From positions 310,001-374,000 of the forward strand of contig NZ_NPFW01000021.1 in the NCBI RefSeq assembly GCF_002259405.1: a DNA stretch of 64,000 nucleotides, read 5' to 3'. This stretch comes from Rhodococcus sp. 14-2483-1-2 (GTDB lineage: Bacteria; Actinomycetota; Actinomycetes; Mycobacteriales; Mycobacteriaceae). The position numbers were made by a program, and so were the translations under genes. How positions within the stretch are numbered: position 1 is the stretch's first letter; each line of letters starts with the position of its first letter. Shown in pieces: positions 26,613 through 36,605 of this stretch. Under the pieces are notes generated by a model, which made no database searches, had not been told where the DNA came from, and was given only the letters and a program-made list of their open reading frames with translations.

Positions 26613-28181
26613 ATGAGAACGCGCACCAGGAGCACGGCCGTGGCACTGTCCACGGTCGCCGTGTTGGCCGTCGGCTGCTCGAACTCGGAGCCGACAGCCA
26701 CTCCCGAGAACTCCGCCGCGCCCGACAGTTCGTCGTCGGCATCGGCCGTCGGTCCGATCCCCTCGGGGCTCGAAGCGTTCTACACCCAGACTCCGGAGTG
26801 GGAATCCTGCGACCGGTACAACACCGACGGCAGCGAACTCGGAAGTGCTGTCGAATGCGCGATGGTGACAGTGCCGTTGGACTACGCCGACCCCGAGGGC
26901 ACGACGATCGAGGTCGCCATCTCGCGGACGAAGGCAACGGGCGAGAAGATCGGATCGGTACTGATGAACCCGGGCGGGCCCGGCTCGTCGGGGCTCTACC
27001 TCGCCGGGCAGGCCGAAGGCACCGCGATCGCAGAGCGCTTCGATCGGATCGGCTTCGACCCACGCGGTATCGGAGCATCCGAGCCGGAGGTGCGGTGCCT
27101 GACATCCGACGAAGTCGACCAGGAACGTAGCGAACCAGACGTGGACGTCAGCCCCGAGGGCATCGCGGCGACCGAGGCCGAACATCGGGACTACGCCGCG
27201 CAGTGCGTCGAGCGCACCGGGGCGGACGTGCTCGAGCACGTCGGCACCCGGGAAGTGGTGCGCGACATGGACGTCATCCGCGCAGTTCTCGGGGACGAGA
27301 AGATGACCTACATCGGTTACTCGTACGGCACCCGGATCGGGACCGCGTACGCCGAGGAGTTCCCGTCGAACGTGCGCGCGATGGTGCTCGACGGTGCGCT
27401 CGATCCGGACCAGTCACCCGTCGACGAGGCCGTCGCCCAGGGTGCGGCGTTCCAGACCGCGTTCGATCAGTTCGCGGCGGACTGCGCACAGACCGACACC
27501 TGCCCGCTCGGAACCGATCCCGCGCAGGCCGTCGAGCAGTTCCGATCGCTGGTGGAACCGCTGATCGACCGGGCGGCCGAGACGACCGATCCCCGCGGTC
27601 TCAGCTACGACGACGCGATCACCGGTACGCAGCAGGCGCTGTACTCACAGCAGCTGTGGCGTCTGCTGCGAGCCGGATTGAACGAACTGCGCGACGGCAG
27701 GGGCGACACCCTGCTCCGGCTGGCCGACACCTACTCCGGACGGCTCGAGGACGGCAGCTACACCAACATCGACGACGCGTTCAACGCCGTTCGGTGCGTC
27801 GACGGCCCGCCGACCACCGATCGCGCAGCGGCCGACGAGGCAGACGTCAGGTTCCGTGCCGCCGCGCCGTATCTGGACGACGGCCGGGCGACGGGCAATG
27901 CGCCGCTCGATCTGTGTGCTTTCTGGCCGGTGCCGAACACGAGCGATCCGCACATCGTCGACGTCGAGGGACTGCCGACGTTGGTGGTGGTCTCGACGAC
28001 CAACGATCCGGCCACGCCCTACCAGGCAGGTGTGGAGTTGGCCGCTCAGCTGCGCGGCGATCTGGTGACCTACGAGGGCACCCAGCACACGGTCGCCTTC
28101 TCGGGGGTCGAGTGCATCGACGATCCGTTGGTGAACTACCTCGTCGATCTGGTTCCGCCGGGGGACGGATTGCGGTGCTGA
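26613..28181 (+). CDS. Secreted lipoprotein serine hydrolase, Hip1/CaeA family
   Basis: The 522-residue protein has a signal peptide with lipobox LAVGC, so it is a membrane-anchored surface lipoprotein. The alpha/beta-hydrolase core has the nucleophile in GYSYGT (Ser237), Asp in TNDPATPY and His in GTQHTVAF. It matches the tripeptidyl-aminopeptidase-like Rv2223c/Rv2224c proteins; Rv2224c is the cell-envelope protease Hip1/CaeA. It probably cleaves peptides or proteins outside the membrane. It stands divergent from nadE, 80 bases apart. Confidence 0.9.
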   Translation: MRTRTRSTAVALSTVAVLAVGCSNSEPTATPENSAAPDSSSSASAVGPIPSGLEAFYTQTPEWESCDRYNTDGSELGSAVECAMVTVPLDYADPEGTTIEVAISRTKATGEKIGSVLMNPGGPGSSGLYLAGQAEGTAIAERFDRIGFDPRGIGASEPEVRCLTSDEVDQERSEPDVDVSPEGIAATEAEHRDYAAQCVERTGADVLEHVGTREVVRDMDVIRAVLGDEKMTYIGYSYGTRIGTAYAEEFPSNVRAMVLDGALDPDQSPVDEAVAQGAAFQTAFDQFAADCAQTDTCPLGTDPAQAVEQFRSLVEPLIDRAAETTDPRGLSYDDAITGTQQALYSQQLWRLLRAGLNELRDGRGDTLLRLADTYSGRLEDGSYTNIDDAFNAVRCVDGPPTTDRAAADEADVRFRAAAPYLDDGRATGNAPLDLCAFWPVPNTSDPHIVDVEGLPTLVVVSTTNDPATPYQAGVELAAQLRGDLVTYEGTQHTVAFSGVECIDDPLVNYLVDLVPPGDGLRC

Positions 28182-28244
28182 CGTGCTACCTCACGACCTG
28201 GGAAGAGTGCTGAGAGTTTCACGAAGTGAGACCGAATTCACGAT

Positions 28245-28260
28245 GTAACACAGATTTAAC
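28245..28260 (+). promoter_or_regulatory. Weak GlnR-like box upstream of glnA2
   Basis: GTAAC-ACAGAT-TTAAC matches the GlnR consensus GTnAC-N6-GaAAC at 8 of 10 defined positions. It lies 23 bases before ATG 28284. One box is weaker evidence than the pair upstream of glnA1. It may equally overlap a promoter. Confidence 0.25.
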
Positions 28261-28283
28261 TCCGTTTGCTTACTCTCGCGTTC

Positions 28284-29624
28284 ATGGATCGTCAAAAGGA
28301 ATTCGTGCTCCGGACCCTCGAAGAGCGCGACATTCGTTTCGTCCGCCTCTGGTTCACCGACGTCCTCGGGTACCTCAAGTCGGTGGCGATCGCCCCCGCC
28401 GAGCTCGAAGGGGCATTCGACGAGGGAATCGGTTTCGACGGTAGCGCCATCGAAGGATTCGCCCGCGTGTCCGAGGCCGACACCGTGGCCAAGCCCGATC
28501 CGTCGACGTTCCAGATTCTGCCGTGGTCCACCAGCAAGGGGCACCAGCACTCGGCGCGGATGTTCTGCGACATCGCTATGCCCGACGGCTCGCCGTCCTG
28601 GGCCGACTCACGCCACGTGCTGCGTCGCCAGTTGAGCAAGGCCGCGGACCTCGGGTTCAGCTGCTACGTGCACCCCGAGATCGAATTCTTCCTGCTCAAG
28701 GACGCCCCGCAGGACGGCTCACCGCCGACCCCGGCCGACAACGGCGGTTACTTCGACCAGGCCGTACACGACTCGGCCCCGAACTTCCGCAGGCACGCCA
28801 TCGACGCGCTCGAGTCGATGGGAATCTCGGTCGAGTTCAGCCACCACGAGGCCGCACCCGGCCAGCAGGAGATCGACCTCCGCTACGCCGACGCACTGTC
28901 GATGGCCGACAACATCATGACCTTCCGCTACGTGGTCAAGGAAGTCGCCATCGAAGAGGGTGTGCGCGCGACGTTCATGCCCAAGCCGTTCAGCGATCAG
29001 GCCGGTTCGGCGATGCACACGCACATGAGCCTGTTCGAGGGCGACGCCAACGCGTTCCACAACCCGGACGACCCGATGCAGCTCTCGGAGACCGGCAAGT
29101 CGTTCATCGCCGGCATCCTCGAACACGCCAACGAGATCAGCGCCGTGACCAACCAGTGGGTCAACTCCTACAAGCGGCTCGTGCGCGGCGGCGAAGCACC
29201 GACCGCAGCGTCGTGGGGACCGGCGAACCGCTCGGCACTGATCCGCGTGCCGATGTACACCCCGAACAAGGCATCCTCGCGTCGCGTCGAGATCCGGAGC
29301 CCCGACTCGGCCTGCAACCCGTACCTGGCGTTCGCGGTGCTGCTCGCTGCTGGTCTGCGCGGAATCGAGAAGGGCTACACCCTGCCGCCCGAGGCCGAGG
29401 AAGACGTGTGGGCGCTGACCTCCGCGGAGCGTCGCGCCATGGGCTACAAGGAACTGCCGGGCAACCTCGATCAGGCACTGAACGCGATGGAAGGCTCCGA
29501 ACTGGTCGCCGAAGCACTGGGCGAGCACGTCTTCGACTTCTTCCTCCGCAACAAGCGTCGCGAGTGGGAGGAATACCGCAGCCACGTCACGCCGTACGAG
29601 CTGAAGGCCTACCTGGGTCTTTAA
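28284..29624 (+). CDS. glnA2: Type I glutamine synthetase, GlnA2
   Basis: The 446-residue enzyme has the GS signatures GFDGSAIEGF, HPEIEFFLL, NRSALIRVP, and the catalytic segment with metal-ligand glutamates. Length equals mycobacterial GlnA2. It condenses ammonia and glutamate with ATP. In M. tuberculosis the GlnA2 paralogue is less active and not the main enzyme, so this is probably the secondary copy; GlnA1 lies 7 kb away. It sits directly before glnE, as in M. tuberculosis. Confidence 0.93.
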   Translation: MDRQKEFVLRTLEERDIRFVRLWFTDVLGYLKSVAIAPAELEGAFDEGIGFDGSAIEGFARVSEADTVAKPDPSTFQILPWSTSKGHQHSARMFCDIAMPDGSPSWADSRHVLRRQLSKAADLGFSCYVHPEIEFFLLKDAPQDGSPPTPADNGGYFDQAVHDSAPNFRRHAIDALESMGISVEFSHHEAAPGQQEIDLRYADALSMADNIMTFRYVVKEVAIEEGVRATFMPKPFSDQAGSAMHTHMSLFEGDANAFHNPDDPMQLSETGKSFIAGILEHANEISAVTNQWVNSYKRLVRGGEAPTAASWGPANRSALIRVPMYTPNKASSRRVEIRSPDSACNPYLAFAVLLAAGLRGIEKGYTLPPEAEEDVWALTSAERRAMGYKELPGNLDQALNAMEGSELVAEALGEHVFDFFLRNKRREWEEYRSHVTPYELKAYLGL

Positions 29625-29753
29625 CAGCACGGCGTCGTCATGGGCTACGTTCTAGTCGATCCTTCAATGGTAGTTCCGATGCCGACGCGAGCACCCTCGC
29701 GCCGCTGTGTACTGACGACGAGGTAATTCTGTGGCACCCCGAGGTGGATTCTG

Positions 29754-32700
29754 ATGGTGCGTCCTCCGACCTCCAGATCCGTCGTTCCCGGACCGGGCCG
29801 TCTCGGCCTCGTCGAAGAAACTGCGCCGTCCGACCTGCGCACCCTCGGCTGGACGGGGGAGGAAAGCCTCGAGCTGCTGTGGTCACTCTCCCGTGCGCCC
29901 AACGCCGACCTCGCTCTGCGCACCCTGGTGCGGATGTACGAACTGCTCGGTGCCGGGTGGACGGAGTTCGACTCGGCACTACGCACCGACAAGGGATTCC
30001 GCGGGCGCATCCTCGGCCTCGTCGGTGCGTCGAGTGCGCTCGCCGATCACCTGGTAGCCGACGGCAGCACCTGGCGTCTGCTGCTGACCAAGGCGGGTCA
30101 GAGCAGCGGGGTCTCGGCCAAGATCGAGCTCCCCACCAAGGCCACCCTGGTTGCGGAACTGCTCGAGGCCGTCGGGGCCGAGCCCGAGACCGGCCCCAAT
30201 GCCGCACCCGACCTGTATCGCGCGTCCGTCATCGGGCCGCCCGCCGTGATCGCGCTGCGCAAGAAGTACCGCGACCAGATCATGGTGCTGGCGGCATACG
30301 ACCTTGCCGCGACCGTCGAGAACGAACCCGTCCTGCCGTACACGGTGGTCGGTTCGCAACTGTCCGACATGGCCGACGCTGCGCTCACTGCTGCGCTGGC
30401 CGTTGCCGTGGCCACCGTGTGCCCTGACGCTCCGTGTCCGACGCGTCTGGCCGTTGTCGCGATGGGCAAATGCGGTGCGCGCGAACTCAATTACGTCTCC
30501 GACGTCGATGTCGTGTTCGTCGCCGAGCCCGCCGACTCGCAAGCGAGCCGCATCGCCGGTGAGATGATGCGCATCGGATCCTCGGCGTTCTTCGAGGTGG
30601 ACGCGGCACTGCGGCCCGAGGGCAAGCGCGGCGAGCTGGTCCGCACCCTGGATTCGCACGTCGCCTACTACAAGCGCTGGGCCAAGACCTGGGAGTTCCA
30701 GGCGTTGCTCAAAGCTCGCCCCATGACCGGCGACATCGCGCTCGGCAACGACTACGTCGACGCGGTCAACCCGATGGTGTGGTTGGCCAGCCAGCGCGAG
30801 GATTTCGTGCCCGAGGTGCGCGCCATGCGGCGTCGAGTCGAGGAGATGGTGCCGCCGGAGCTCCGCGAGCGCGAGATCAAACTCGGACGCGGCAGCCTGC
30901 GGGACGTCGAATTCGCCGTCCAGCTCCTGCAATTGGTGCACGGTCGCACCGACGAGTCGTTGCGCGTACTCGGCACGACCGACGCACTGACCGCACTCAC
31001 CGAGGGCGGCTACGTCGGCCGCGACGACGCTGCGAACCTGACGGCCTCCTACGAGTTTCTTCGGCTGATCGAGCACCGCCTGCAGATGCAGCGGATGCGT
31101 CGCACACACACCCTGCCTCCTCAGGACGACGAGGAAGCCCTGCGGTGGCTCGCTCGTTCGGCGCACATGCGACCCGACGGCAACCGCGACGCCCTCGGCG
31201 TGCTCAACGCCGAGATCAAACGCAACGCGCAGCGCATCAGGCGGTTGCACGCAAAGCTCTTCTACCGGCCGTTGCTCGACTCGGTGGTCAAGTTCGACTC
31301 CGAGACAGTGCGTCTGACCCCCGACGCCGCGACGCGACAGCTCGCCGCACTCGGCTACGCGACCCCGCAGAACGCGTTGGGCCACCTGCGTGCGCTCGTC
31401 GGATCGGGTACCCGCCGCGGTCAGATTCAGGCCGTGTTGCTTCCGACGCTGCTCGAATGGCTTGCCGACACCCCCGATCCCGACGCCGGACTGCTCAACT
31501 ACCGCAGACTGTCCGAATCGGCGGGGGAGCAGACGTGGTTTCTGCGCGTGCTGCGCGACGAAGGCGCTGTGGCACAACGGCTGATGATCGTGCTCGGCTC
31601 CTCGGCCTACGTACCGGACCTGCTGATCAAGGCCCCGGAAGTCATTCGGTTGTTCGCCGATGGACCGACCGGCCCGCGACTGCTCGACGTCGAGCCGGAA
31701 GAGACGTACCGCGCCATCCTGTCGTCCTCGGCTCGGTACGAGGACCCGGTGCGAGCCATCAACGCGGCCAGGGCATTACGACGCCACGAACTGGCGCGGG
31801 TGGCCTCGGCGGACATTCTGGGAATGCTCGATGTGCCTCAGGTGTGCCGCGCGCTGTCCTCGGTCTGGGCCGCCGTCATCAATGCCGCTCTGGCAGCTGC
31901 CATTCGGGCCAGCGAGATCGAGCGCGGCGAACCGGCTCCGGCAACTCTCGCCGTCATCGGCATGGGACGGCTCGGCGGCGGTGAGCTCGGCTACGGCAGC
32001 GACGCGGACGTACTGTTCGTCTGCGATCCGGTGGACGGAGTCGACGAGACCGTTGCGGTCAAGTGGGCCAACACCATTGCCGACCGTATCCGGAAGCTGC
32101 TCGGTGCGCCCAGCACAGACCCACCCCTCGAGGTCGACACGGGTCTGCGGCCCGAAGGCCGCAACGGCCCGGTGGTGCGCACCCTGGCGTCCTACGCCGC
32201 GTACTACTCGCAGTGGGCACAGGCCTGGGAAGTGCAGGCGCTGCTGCGCGCACATCAGGTCGCCGGAGACCAGGATCTCGGAATCCGATTCCTGCTCATG
32301 GCCGACAAGGTGCGCTACCCCGAGGGCGGCGTGTCCGCCGACGCGGTCCGCGAGATTCGACGCATCAAGGCGCGCATCGACTCCGAGCGTCTGCCCAAGG
32401 GGGCCGACCCCTCCACCCACACCAAGCTCGGACGTGGCGGACTGGCAGACATCGAGTGGACCGTTCAGCTCATTCAGCTCAGGTACGCGCACAAAGTCCT
32501 GACGCTGCACAACACCTCGACCCTGCAGTCACTCGATGCCATCGGTGCGGCCGAGCTGATGAGCGAAACCGATGTCGAATTGCTCAGGGAGGCATGGATC
32601 CTGGCGACGAAGGCGCGCAACGCACTGGTACTGGTCCGTGGTAAGCCGACCGATCAGCTGCCTGCACCGGGAGCTGTGCTCTCCGCAGTCGCACAGGTGG

Positions 32701-32801
32701 CGGGCTGGGAGAACGGCGACGCCGGAGCGTTCCTCGACAACTACCTGCGCGTGACGCGTCGGGCAAAGGCAGTGGTGGAGCGGACCTTCGGCGGGAACTA
32801 G
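29754..32801 (+). CDS. glnE: Glutamine synthetase adenylyltransferase/deadenylase
   Basis: The 1015-residue protein has two nucleotidyltransferase domains with G-x-S-D-x-D cores. The N-terminal one (residues about 238-256, [19 protein letters not shown]) is the deadenylylating half. The C-terminal one (about 737-756, [20 protein letters not shown]) is the adenylylating half. A central helical region joins them. It reversibly AMP-labels GlnA1, tuning glutamine synthesis to nitrogen status. The gene is convergent with the osmoprotectant operon, 12 bases from its last stop. Confidence 0.96.
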   Translation: MVRPPTSRSVVPGPGRLGLVEETAPSDLRTLGWTGEESLELLWSLSRAPNADLALRTLVRMYELLGAGWTEFDSALRTDKGFRGRILGLVGASSALADHLVADGSTWRLLLTKAGQSSGVSAKIELPTKATLVAELLEAVGAEPETGPNAAPDLYRASVIGPPAVIALRKKYRDQIMVLAAYDLAATVENEPVLPYTVVGSQLSDMADAALTAALAVAVATVCPDAPCPTRLAVVAMGKCGARELNYVSDVDVVFVAEPADSQASRIAGEMMRIGSSAFFEVDAALRPEGKRGELVRTLDSHVAYYKRWAKTWEFQALLKARPMTGDIALGNDYVDAVNPMVWLASQREDFVPEVRAMRRRVEEMVPPELREREIKLGRGSLRDVEFAVQLLQLVHGRTDESLRVLGTTDALTALTEGGYVGRDDAANLTASYEFLRLIEHRLQMQRMRRTHTLPPQDDEEALRWLARSAHMRPDGNRDALGVLNAEIKRNAQRIRRLHAKLFYRPLLDSVVKFDSETVRLTPDAATRQLAALGYATPQNALGHLRALVGSGTRRGQIQAVLLPTLLEWLADTPDPDAGLLNYRRLSESAGEQTWFLRVLRDEGAVAQRLMIVLGSSAYVPDLLIKAPEVIRLFADGPTGPRLLDVEPEETYRAILSSSARYEDPVRAINAARALRRHELARVASADILGMLDVPQVCRALSSVWAAVINAALAAAIRASEIERGEPAPATLAVIGMGRLGGGELGYGSDADVLFVCDPVDGVDETVAVKWANTIADRIRKLLGAPSTDPPLEVDTGLRPEGRNGPVVRTLASYAAYYSQWAQAWEVQALLRAHQVAGDQDLGIRFLLMADKVRYPEGGVSADAVREIRRIKARIDSERLPKGADPSTHTKLGRGGLADIEWTVQLIQLRYAHKVLTLHNTSTLQSLDAIGAAELMSETDVELLREAWILATKARNALVLVRGKPTDQLPAPGAVLSAVAQVAGWENGDAGAFLDNYLRVTRRAKAVVERTFGGN

Positions 32802-32813
32802 TCCCGTCTGTCT

Positions 32814-33797
32814 CTAATCACTGCCGACGGTGACGAACCCCTGCTGAACCATCCAGTCCCGTGCGACGTCCGCAGGCTCGCGCCCGTCGATGTCGACCTG
32901 CTTGTTCAGCTCGGAAATGGCCTCGTTGGTCAACGCAGCCGAGATCGGCGCGGTCACCTCGGCGATCTCGGGGTACTGATCGGCAACCTCCTGGCGGATG
33001 ATGACCGTGGCGTTGTAGCGCGGGAAGAACGACTTGTCGTCTTCGACGACGGTCAGATTCAGGCCCTTGATTCTTCCGTCGGTGGTGAACACCTCACCGA
33101 ACCTGCACTGCGCGCCCTCGGCCGTGGCCTGATAGATGACGCCGGTCTGCAGAATCTGCACCGGCAACGTGCTCGCGTCGAACCCGTACGTGGCGGCGAG
33201 CCCGGGCAATCCGTCCTGGCGACTGTTGAATTCGGTCTCCACACACAGTGCGCCTGCGGCGGGGTCGCGGTTCACAAGAGCGGCGTAGTCGGACAGGGTG
33301 CGCACCCCGGTCTCCTGTGCAACCTGCTGATTCATGGCCAACGCATACGTGTTGTCCATCGGTGCCGGGTTGACCCAGTCGATGCCGTTGGCCTTGTCCG
33401 CGTCGCGCACGGCCTCGAACTGCTCGGTGGCGTCGGGAATGGGGGTTTCGTTGCCCAGGAAGTTGATCCAGCCGGTGCCGGTGTACTCGTAGGCAACGTC
33501 CACCTGGCCGCTCTGCATGGCCAGCCGCACGCTCTGCGAGCCGGCGATGTTGGTCAGGTCACGAACGTCGGCACCGGCCGCGCTCAACGCGAATTCGAGG
33601 ATGTAGCCGAGGATGATCTGCTCGGTGAAGTCCTTGGAACCGACGGTGAACTGGGCACCTTCGAGGCCGGGGAGCGGGGTGATGCTTCCCGGTTCGACCG
33701 ACAACGGCATGGCACCGCCGGATTGCAGTCCGCATCCCGAGAGCGCCAGTGTTGCCGCAGCGCACAGGGCCGCGAGTCGTCGAGTGGTGCGCCGCAT
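32814..33797 (-). CDS. Osmoprotectant ABC transporter substrate-binding lipoprotein
   Basis: The 327-residue protein has a lipobox LALSGCG, then the OpuAC/ProX-like fold starting FTVGSKDFTEQIILGYILEF. Type II binding proteins of quaternary amines (choline, glycine betaine, carnitine) have this opening, and conserved Trp/Tyr residues (YEYTGTGW) form the aromatic cage. Its ATG overlaps the permease stop (ATGA). It is the last gene of the operon. It captures osmolytes outside the membrane for the two permeases and ATPase upstream. Confidence 0.9.
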   Translation of the reverse strand: MRRTTRRLAALCAAATLALSGCGLQSGGAMPLSVEPGSITPLPGLEGAQFTVGSKDFTEQIILGYILEFALSAAGADVRDLTNIAGSQSVRLAMQSGQVDVAYEYTGTGWINFLGNETPIPDATEQFEAVRDADKANGIDWVNPAPMDNTYALAMNQQVAQETGVRTLSDYAALVNRDPAAGALCVETEFNSRQDGLPGLAATYGFDASTLPVQILQTGVIYQATAEGAQCRFGEVFTTDGRIKGLNLTVVEDDKSFFPRYNATVIIRQEVADQYPEIAEVTAPISAALTNEAISELNKQVDIDGREPADVARDWMVQQGFVTVGSD

Positions 33798-34582
33798 CAG
33801 CGGAGTCCTTTCGGTCCGAGGAATGCCTCGGCAAGTGCGCCCAGCCAATCGACCAGAAGTGCGAGAGCGACGGCAAGAACCGCTCCCACCACCAGGATGA
33901 TCGGTTGGTTGAGCTTGTAGCCGGTATCGATCAACACGCCCAGACCGCCCGCTCCGACGAGGAAGCTCAGCGTCGCGGTGCCCACGGCCAACACGAGTGA
34001 GGTACGCAGACCGGCGAGAATGAACGGAACCGCGAGGGGAAACTCGATGCGCCGCAGGATGCCCATGTTCGACATGCCCTGTCCGCGTGCGGCATCGATG
34101 TAGTTGGGATCGACTGTCTGGAAGCCCAACATGGTGTTCCGCAGCACCGGAAGCAGCGAGTAGAACGCGATGGGCAGAACGCCCGCAGTGAATCCGGTCC
34201 ATCCGGTGGCCAGGAACAACAGAACGAGCAATCCGACTGCCGGCGCTGCCTGACCGATGTTGGCGATACCGATGAACAGCGGTGCCAGTTTTCGATACCC
34301 GGGCCGCGTCAGCAGAATCCCGAGCGGTACCGAGATGGCGAGTACGAGTGCCGTCACGACGAACGTGATCGCCACGTGCTCGCGGACGGCGGTGGTGATG
34401 CTGCCGGCGTTCAGGGTGCCCGACTGGGTGGCGGTGAGGTCCCGGCTGAACGTGTAGACCAGCAGCGCCGCCACGATGACGAGAACGACGACCGGCTGGA
34501 TGAGAAGCCGTAGTCGCTCGGCGCGCTTGGCGGCTCGCGCGGTGTCTTTCGTGTCGTCTCCGGTATCGGCGAGTGTGGTCAC
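33797..34582 (-). CDS. Osmoprotectant ABC transporter permease (first of two)
   Basis: The 261-residue protein has about six hydrophobic helices and the BPD transporter EAA-type loop (NYIDAARGQGMSNMGILRRIEFPLA). It pairs with the other permease (35768-36418) to form the channel. The start overlaps the ATPase stop by four bases. A cytoplasmic N-terminus of about 25 residues precedes helix 1. Substrates are probably glycine betaine, choline or proline. Confidence 0.9.
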   Translation of the reverse strand: MTTLADTGDDTKDTARAAKRAERLRLLIQPVVVLVIVAALLVYTFSRDLTATQSGTLNAGSITTAVREHVAITFVVTALVLAISVPLGILLTRPGYRKLAPLFIGIANIGQAAPAVGLLVLLFLATGWTGFTAGVLPIAFYSLLPVLRNTMLGFQTVDPNYIDAARGQGMSNMGILRRIEFPLAVPFILAGLRTSLVLAVGTATLSFLVGAGGLGVLIDTGYKLNQPIILVVGAVLAVALALLVDWLGALAEAFLGPKGLR

Positions 34583-35775
34583 GACGGCGTCCCGACGTCG
34601 CTGCGCGCCTCGTCGTGATCGTTCGCGTGCTGAGACCGCAGGGATTTGATGGTGTCGATCAGTACGTCGATCGTCACGGTGCCGACGTACTCGCCGCGGT
34701 TGCCGGTCACTGTGGCCGTCGCGTTGCCCTCGGACAGCAGCGCTTCCAGTGCGTCCTGCAGGGTGGATTGCGTCGAGACCATCTCACCCATCGGCACACC
34801 GACGTCGCGCAGGCTCCCCACTCCGACGAGGTGGCGTCGATCGGTCCAGCGGAGCGGGCGCTTCCGTGCGTCGAGGATGATTCCCCACGCCTCGGGATCG
34901 GAGCCCAGAGCGGTGTTCATCGTCTCCACCGAATCGTCCTCGCCGAAAACCGGCACGTCGGACAGTTCGATGTCGCGTACCCGCATCAAGGTCAACTGCT
35001 TCAATGCCGCTCCGGCACCGACGAAACCGGCGACGGTGTCGTCTGCGGGGTTGGCGAGAACGGCCTCCGGAGTGTCGTACTGGAGGATGGTCGACTGGTT
35101 GCCCAGAACGGCGATCCGGTCGCCGAGTTTCACGGCCTCGTCGAAGTCGTGGGTCACGAACACGATGGTCTTGCCCAGTTCCGCCTGCAGCCGCATCAAC
35201 TCGTCCTGCAGCAGTCCTCGGGTGATCGGATCGACCGCGCCGAAGGGCTCGTCCATCAGCAACACCGGGGGATCGGCGGCGAGAGCGCGGGCGACGCCGA
35301 CACGCTGCTGCTGGCCACCCGAGAGCTGACGCGGATAGCGCTGCCGGTACACCCCCGGATCGAGCCCGACGAGATCGAGCATCTCGTCGGTGCGATCGTC
35401 GATGCGCTTCTTGTTCCACCCGATGAGCCCGGGCACCATGCCGACGTTCTGCGCGATCGTCATGTGCGGGAACAGACCCGCCTGCTGAATGGAGTAGCCG
35501 ATGGTGCGACGCAACTCGTTGGGGTCGATCGAGAGCGCATCCTTGCCGCCGATGGTGATGCGGCCCGACGTCGGCTCGATCAGCCGGTTGATCATGCGCA
35601 TCGTCGTCGTCTTGCCGCAGCCCGAGGGCCCGACCAGAACGACGACCTCGCCGGCGGGAATCGTCATGGACACGTTGTCCACCGCCGCGAGCTTCTGGCC
35701 CGGGTAGCTCTTGGTCACGTTCTCGAGCACGATTTCCGCGCCGGAGACGTTCGATGTACGGGTCGAGTCACTCAC
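34579..35775 (-). CDS. Osmoprotectant ABC transporter ATP-binding protein, OpuCA/ProV-like
   Basis: The 398-residue protein has Walker A GPSGCGKTT, signature LSGGQQQRVGVARAL, Walker B VLLMDEPFGAVD and switch His in FVTHDFDEA. The C-terminal 120 residues contain two CBS domains, the sensor that couples osmolarity or cyclic-di-AMP to transport in OpuCA. It powers both permeases. Its start overlaps the first gene of the operon by 8 bases. Confidence 0.92.
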   Translation of the reverse strand: MSDSTRTSNVSGAEIVLENVTKSYPGQKLAAVDNVSMTIPAGEVVVLVGPSGCGKTTTMRMINRLIEPTSGRITIGGKDALSIDPNELRRTIGYSIQQAGLFPHMTIAQNVGMVPGLIGWNKKRIDDRTDEMLDLVGLDPGVYRQRYPRQLSGGQQQRVGVARALAADPPVLLMDEPFGAVDPITRGLLQDELMRLQAELGKTIVFVTHDFDEAVKLGDRIAVLGNQSTILQYDTPEAVLANPADDTVAGFVGAGAALKQLTLMRVRDIELSDVPVFGEDDSVETMNTALGSDPEAWGIILDARKRPLRWTDRRHLVGVGSLRDVGVPMGEMVSTQSTLQDALEALLSEGNATATVTGNRGEYVGTVTIDVLIDTIKSLRSQHANDHDEARSDVGTPS

Positions 35776-36418
35776 GGATACCCCTCGAGGTGGTCAGTTT
35801 GCCGATCAACACGTAGATCCCGTCCAGGATCAACGCCAGCAGGACGATCAGGACAGTGCCGGTGAGGGCCTGCGGTAGGGCCGTTGGGCTGCCTACGCGT
35901 GCGAGCCCGGAAAACAACAGGTTGCCCAGGCCAGGGCCCTTCGCATACGCAGCGATGGCCAGGATGCCCATGGCCATCTGCGTGCTGATCCTCATCCCGG
36001 TGAGAATCGACGGCCAGGCGAGAGGGATTTCGATGCGTCGCAGCACCAGCGTGCGACTCATGCCGATACCGCGGGCGGCGTCGGCGACGGCCGGATCGAC
36101 TGCCGCCAGCCCGACCACGGTGTTGCGGATGATGGGCAGCAGGGAATAGAGGACCAACGCGGTCACCGTGGGCCGCACGCCCAATCCCATGATGGGGATG
36201 AGAACACCCAGCAGCGCGAACGAGGGGATCGTCAGGATCGTGCTCGCGAGCGCCGTCGCGATCGCCGACCCAGCGGGGCTGCGGTAGACGAGAACTCCGA
36301 TTGCGACCCCGATGACGGTGGCGATGACGACGCACTGCACGACCGCCGAGACGTGCAGATAGGAGTCGATCGCCAGTTGCCTTCGCCGTCCGACGATGAA
36401 TTCCCACAGTGCATCCAT
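35768..36418 (-). CDS. Osmoprotectant ABC transporter permease (second)
   Basis: The 216-residue protein has five or six hydrophobic helices and a BPD-transporter loop (AVADAARGIGMSRTLVLRRIEIPLAWP). It heads the four-gene operon running down to 32814 and begins at ATG 36418, with GAGGA upstream. The operon lies between glnE and glnA1, where M. tuberculosis has none, so it was inserted or moved here in this lineage. Promoter bases of the operon lie in 36419-36549. Confidence 0.9.
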   Translation of the reverse strand: MDALWEFIVGRRRQLAIDSYLHVSAVVQCVVIATVIGVAIGVLVYRSPAGSAIATALASTILTIPSFALLGVLIPIMGLGVRPTVTALVLYSLLPIIRNTVVGLAAVDPAVADAARGIGMSRTLVLRRIEIPLAWPSILTGMRISTQMAMGILAIAAYAKGPGLGNLLFSGLARVGSPTALPQALTGTVLIVLLALILDGIYVLIGKLTTSRGIRE

Positions 36419-36549
36419 GCAGTTGTCGTCCTCTGTTCGCCGGTAGCGGATAAATACCTTTACCCCGCGTACCGACTATCAAACTCCGACCGGTACGAAT
36501 TCTTTTGTCGCTTGCCCGAAACGACGCCGAACGGAAACAATCGAGAACG

Positions 36550-36589
36550 CGACAACGCCCGGCCGAAAAGATTCGGCCGGGCGTTGTCG
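36550..36589. terminator. Perfect 18-bp terminator hairpin after glnA1
   Basis: CGACAACGCCCGGCCGAA pairs perfectly with its reverse complement around an AAGA loop, 16 bases downstream of the glnA1 stop (minus strand). It isolates glnA1 from the osmoprotectant operon downstream. Confidence 0.85.
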
Positions 36590-36605
36590 GTGAGAAATCA
36601 GACGA

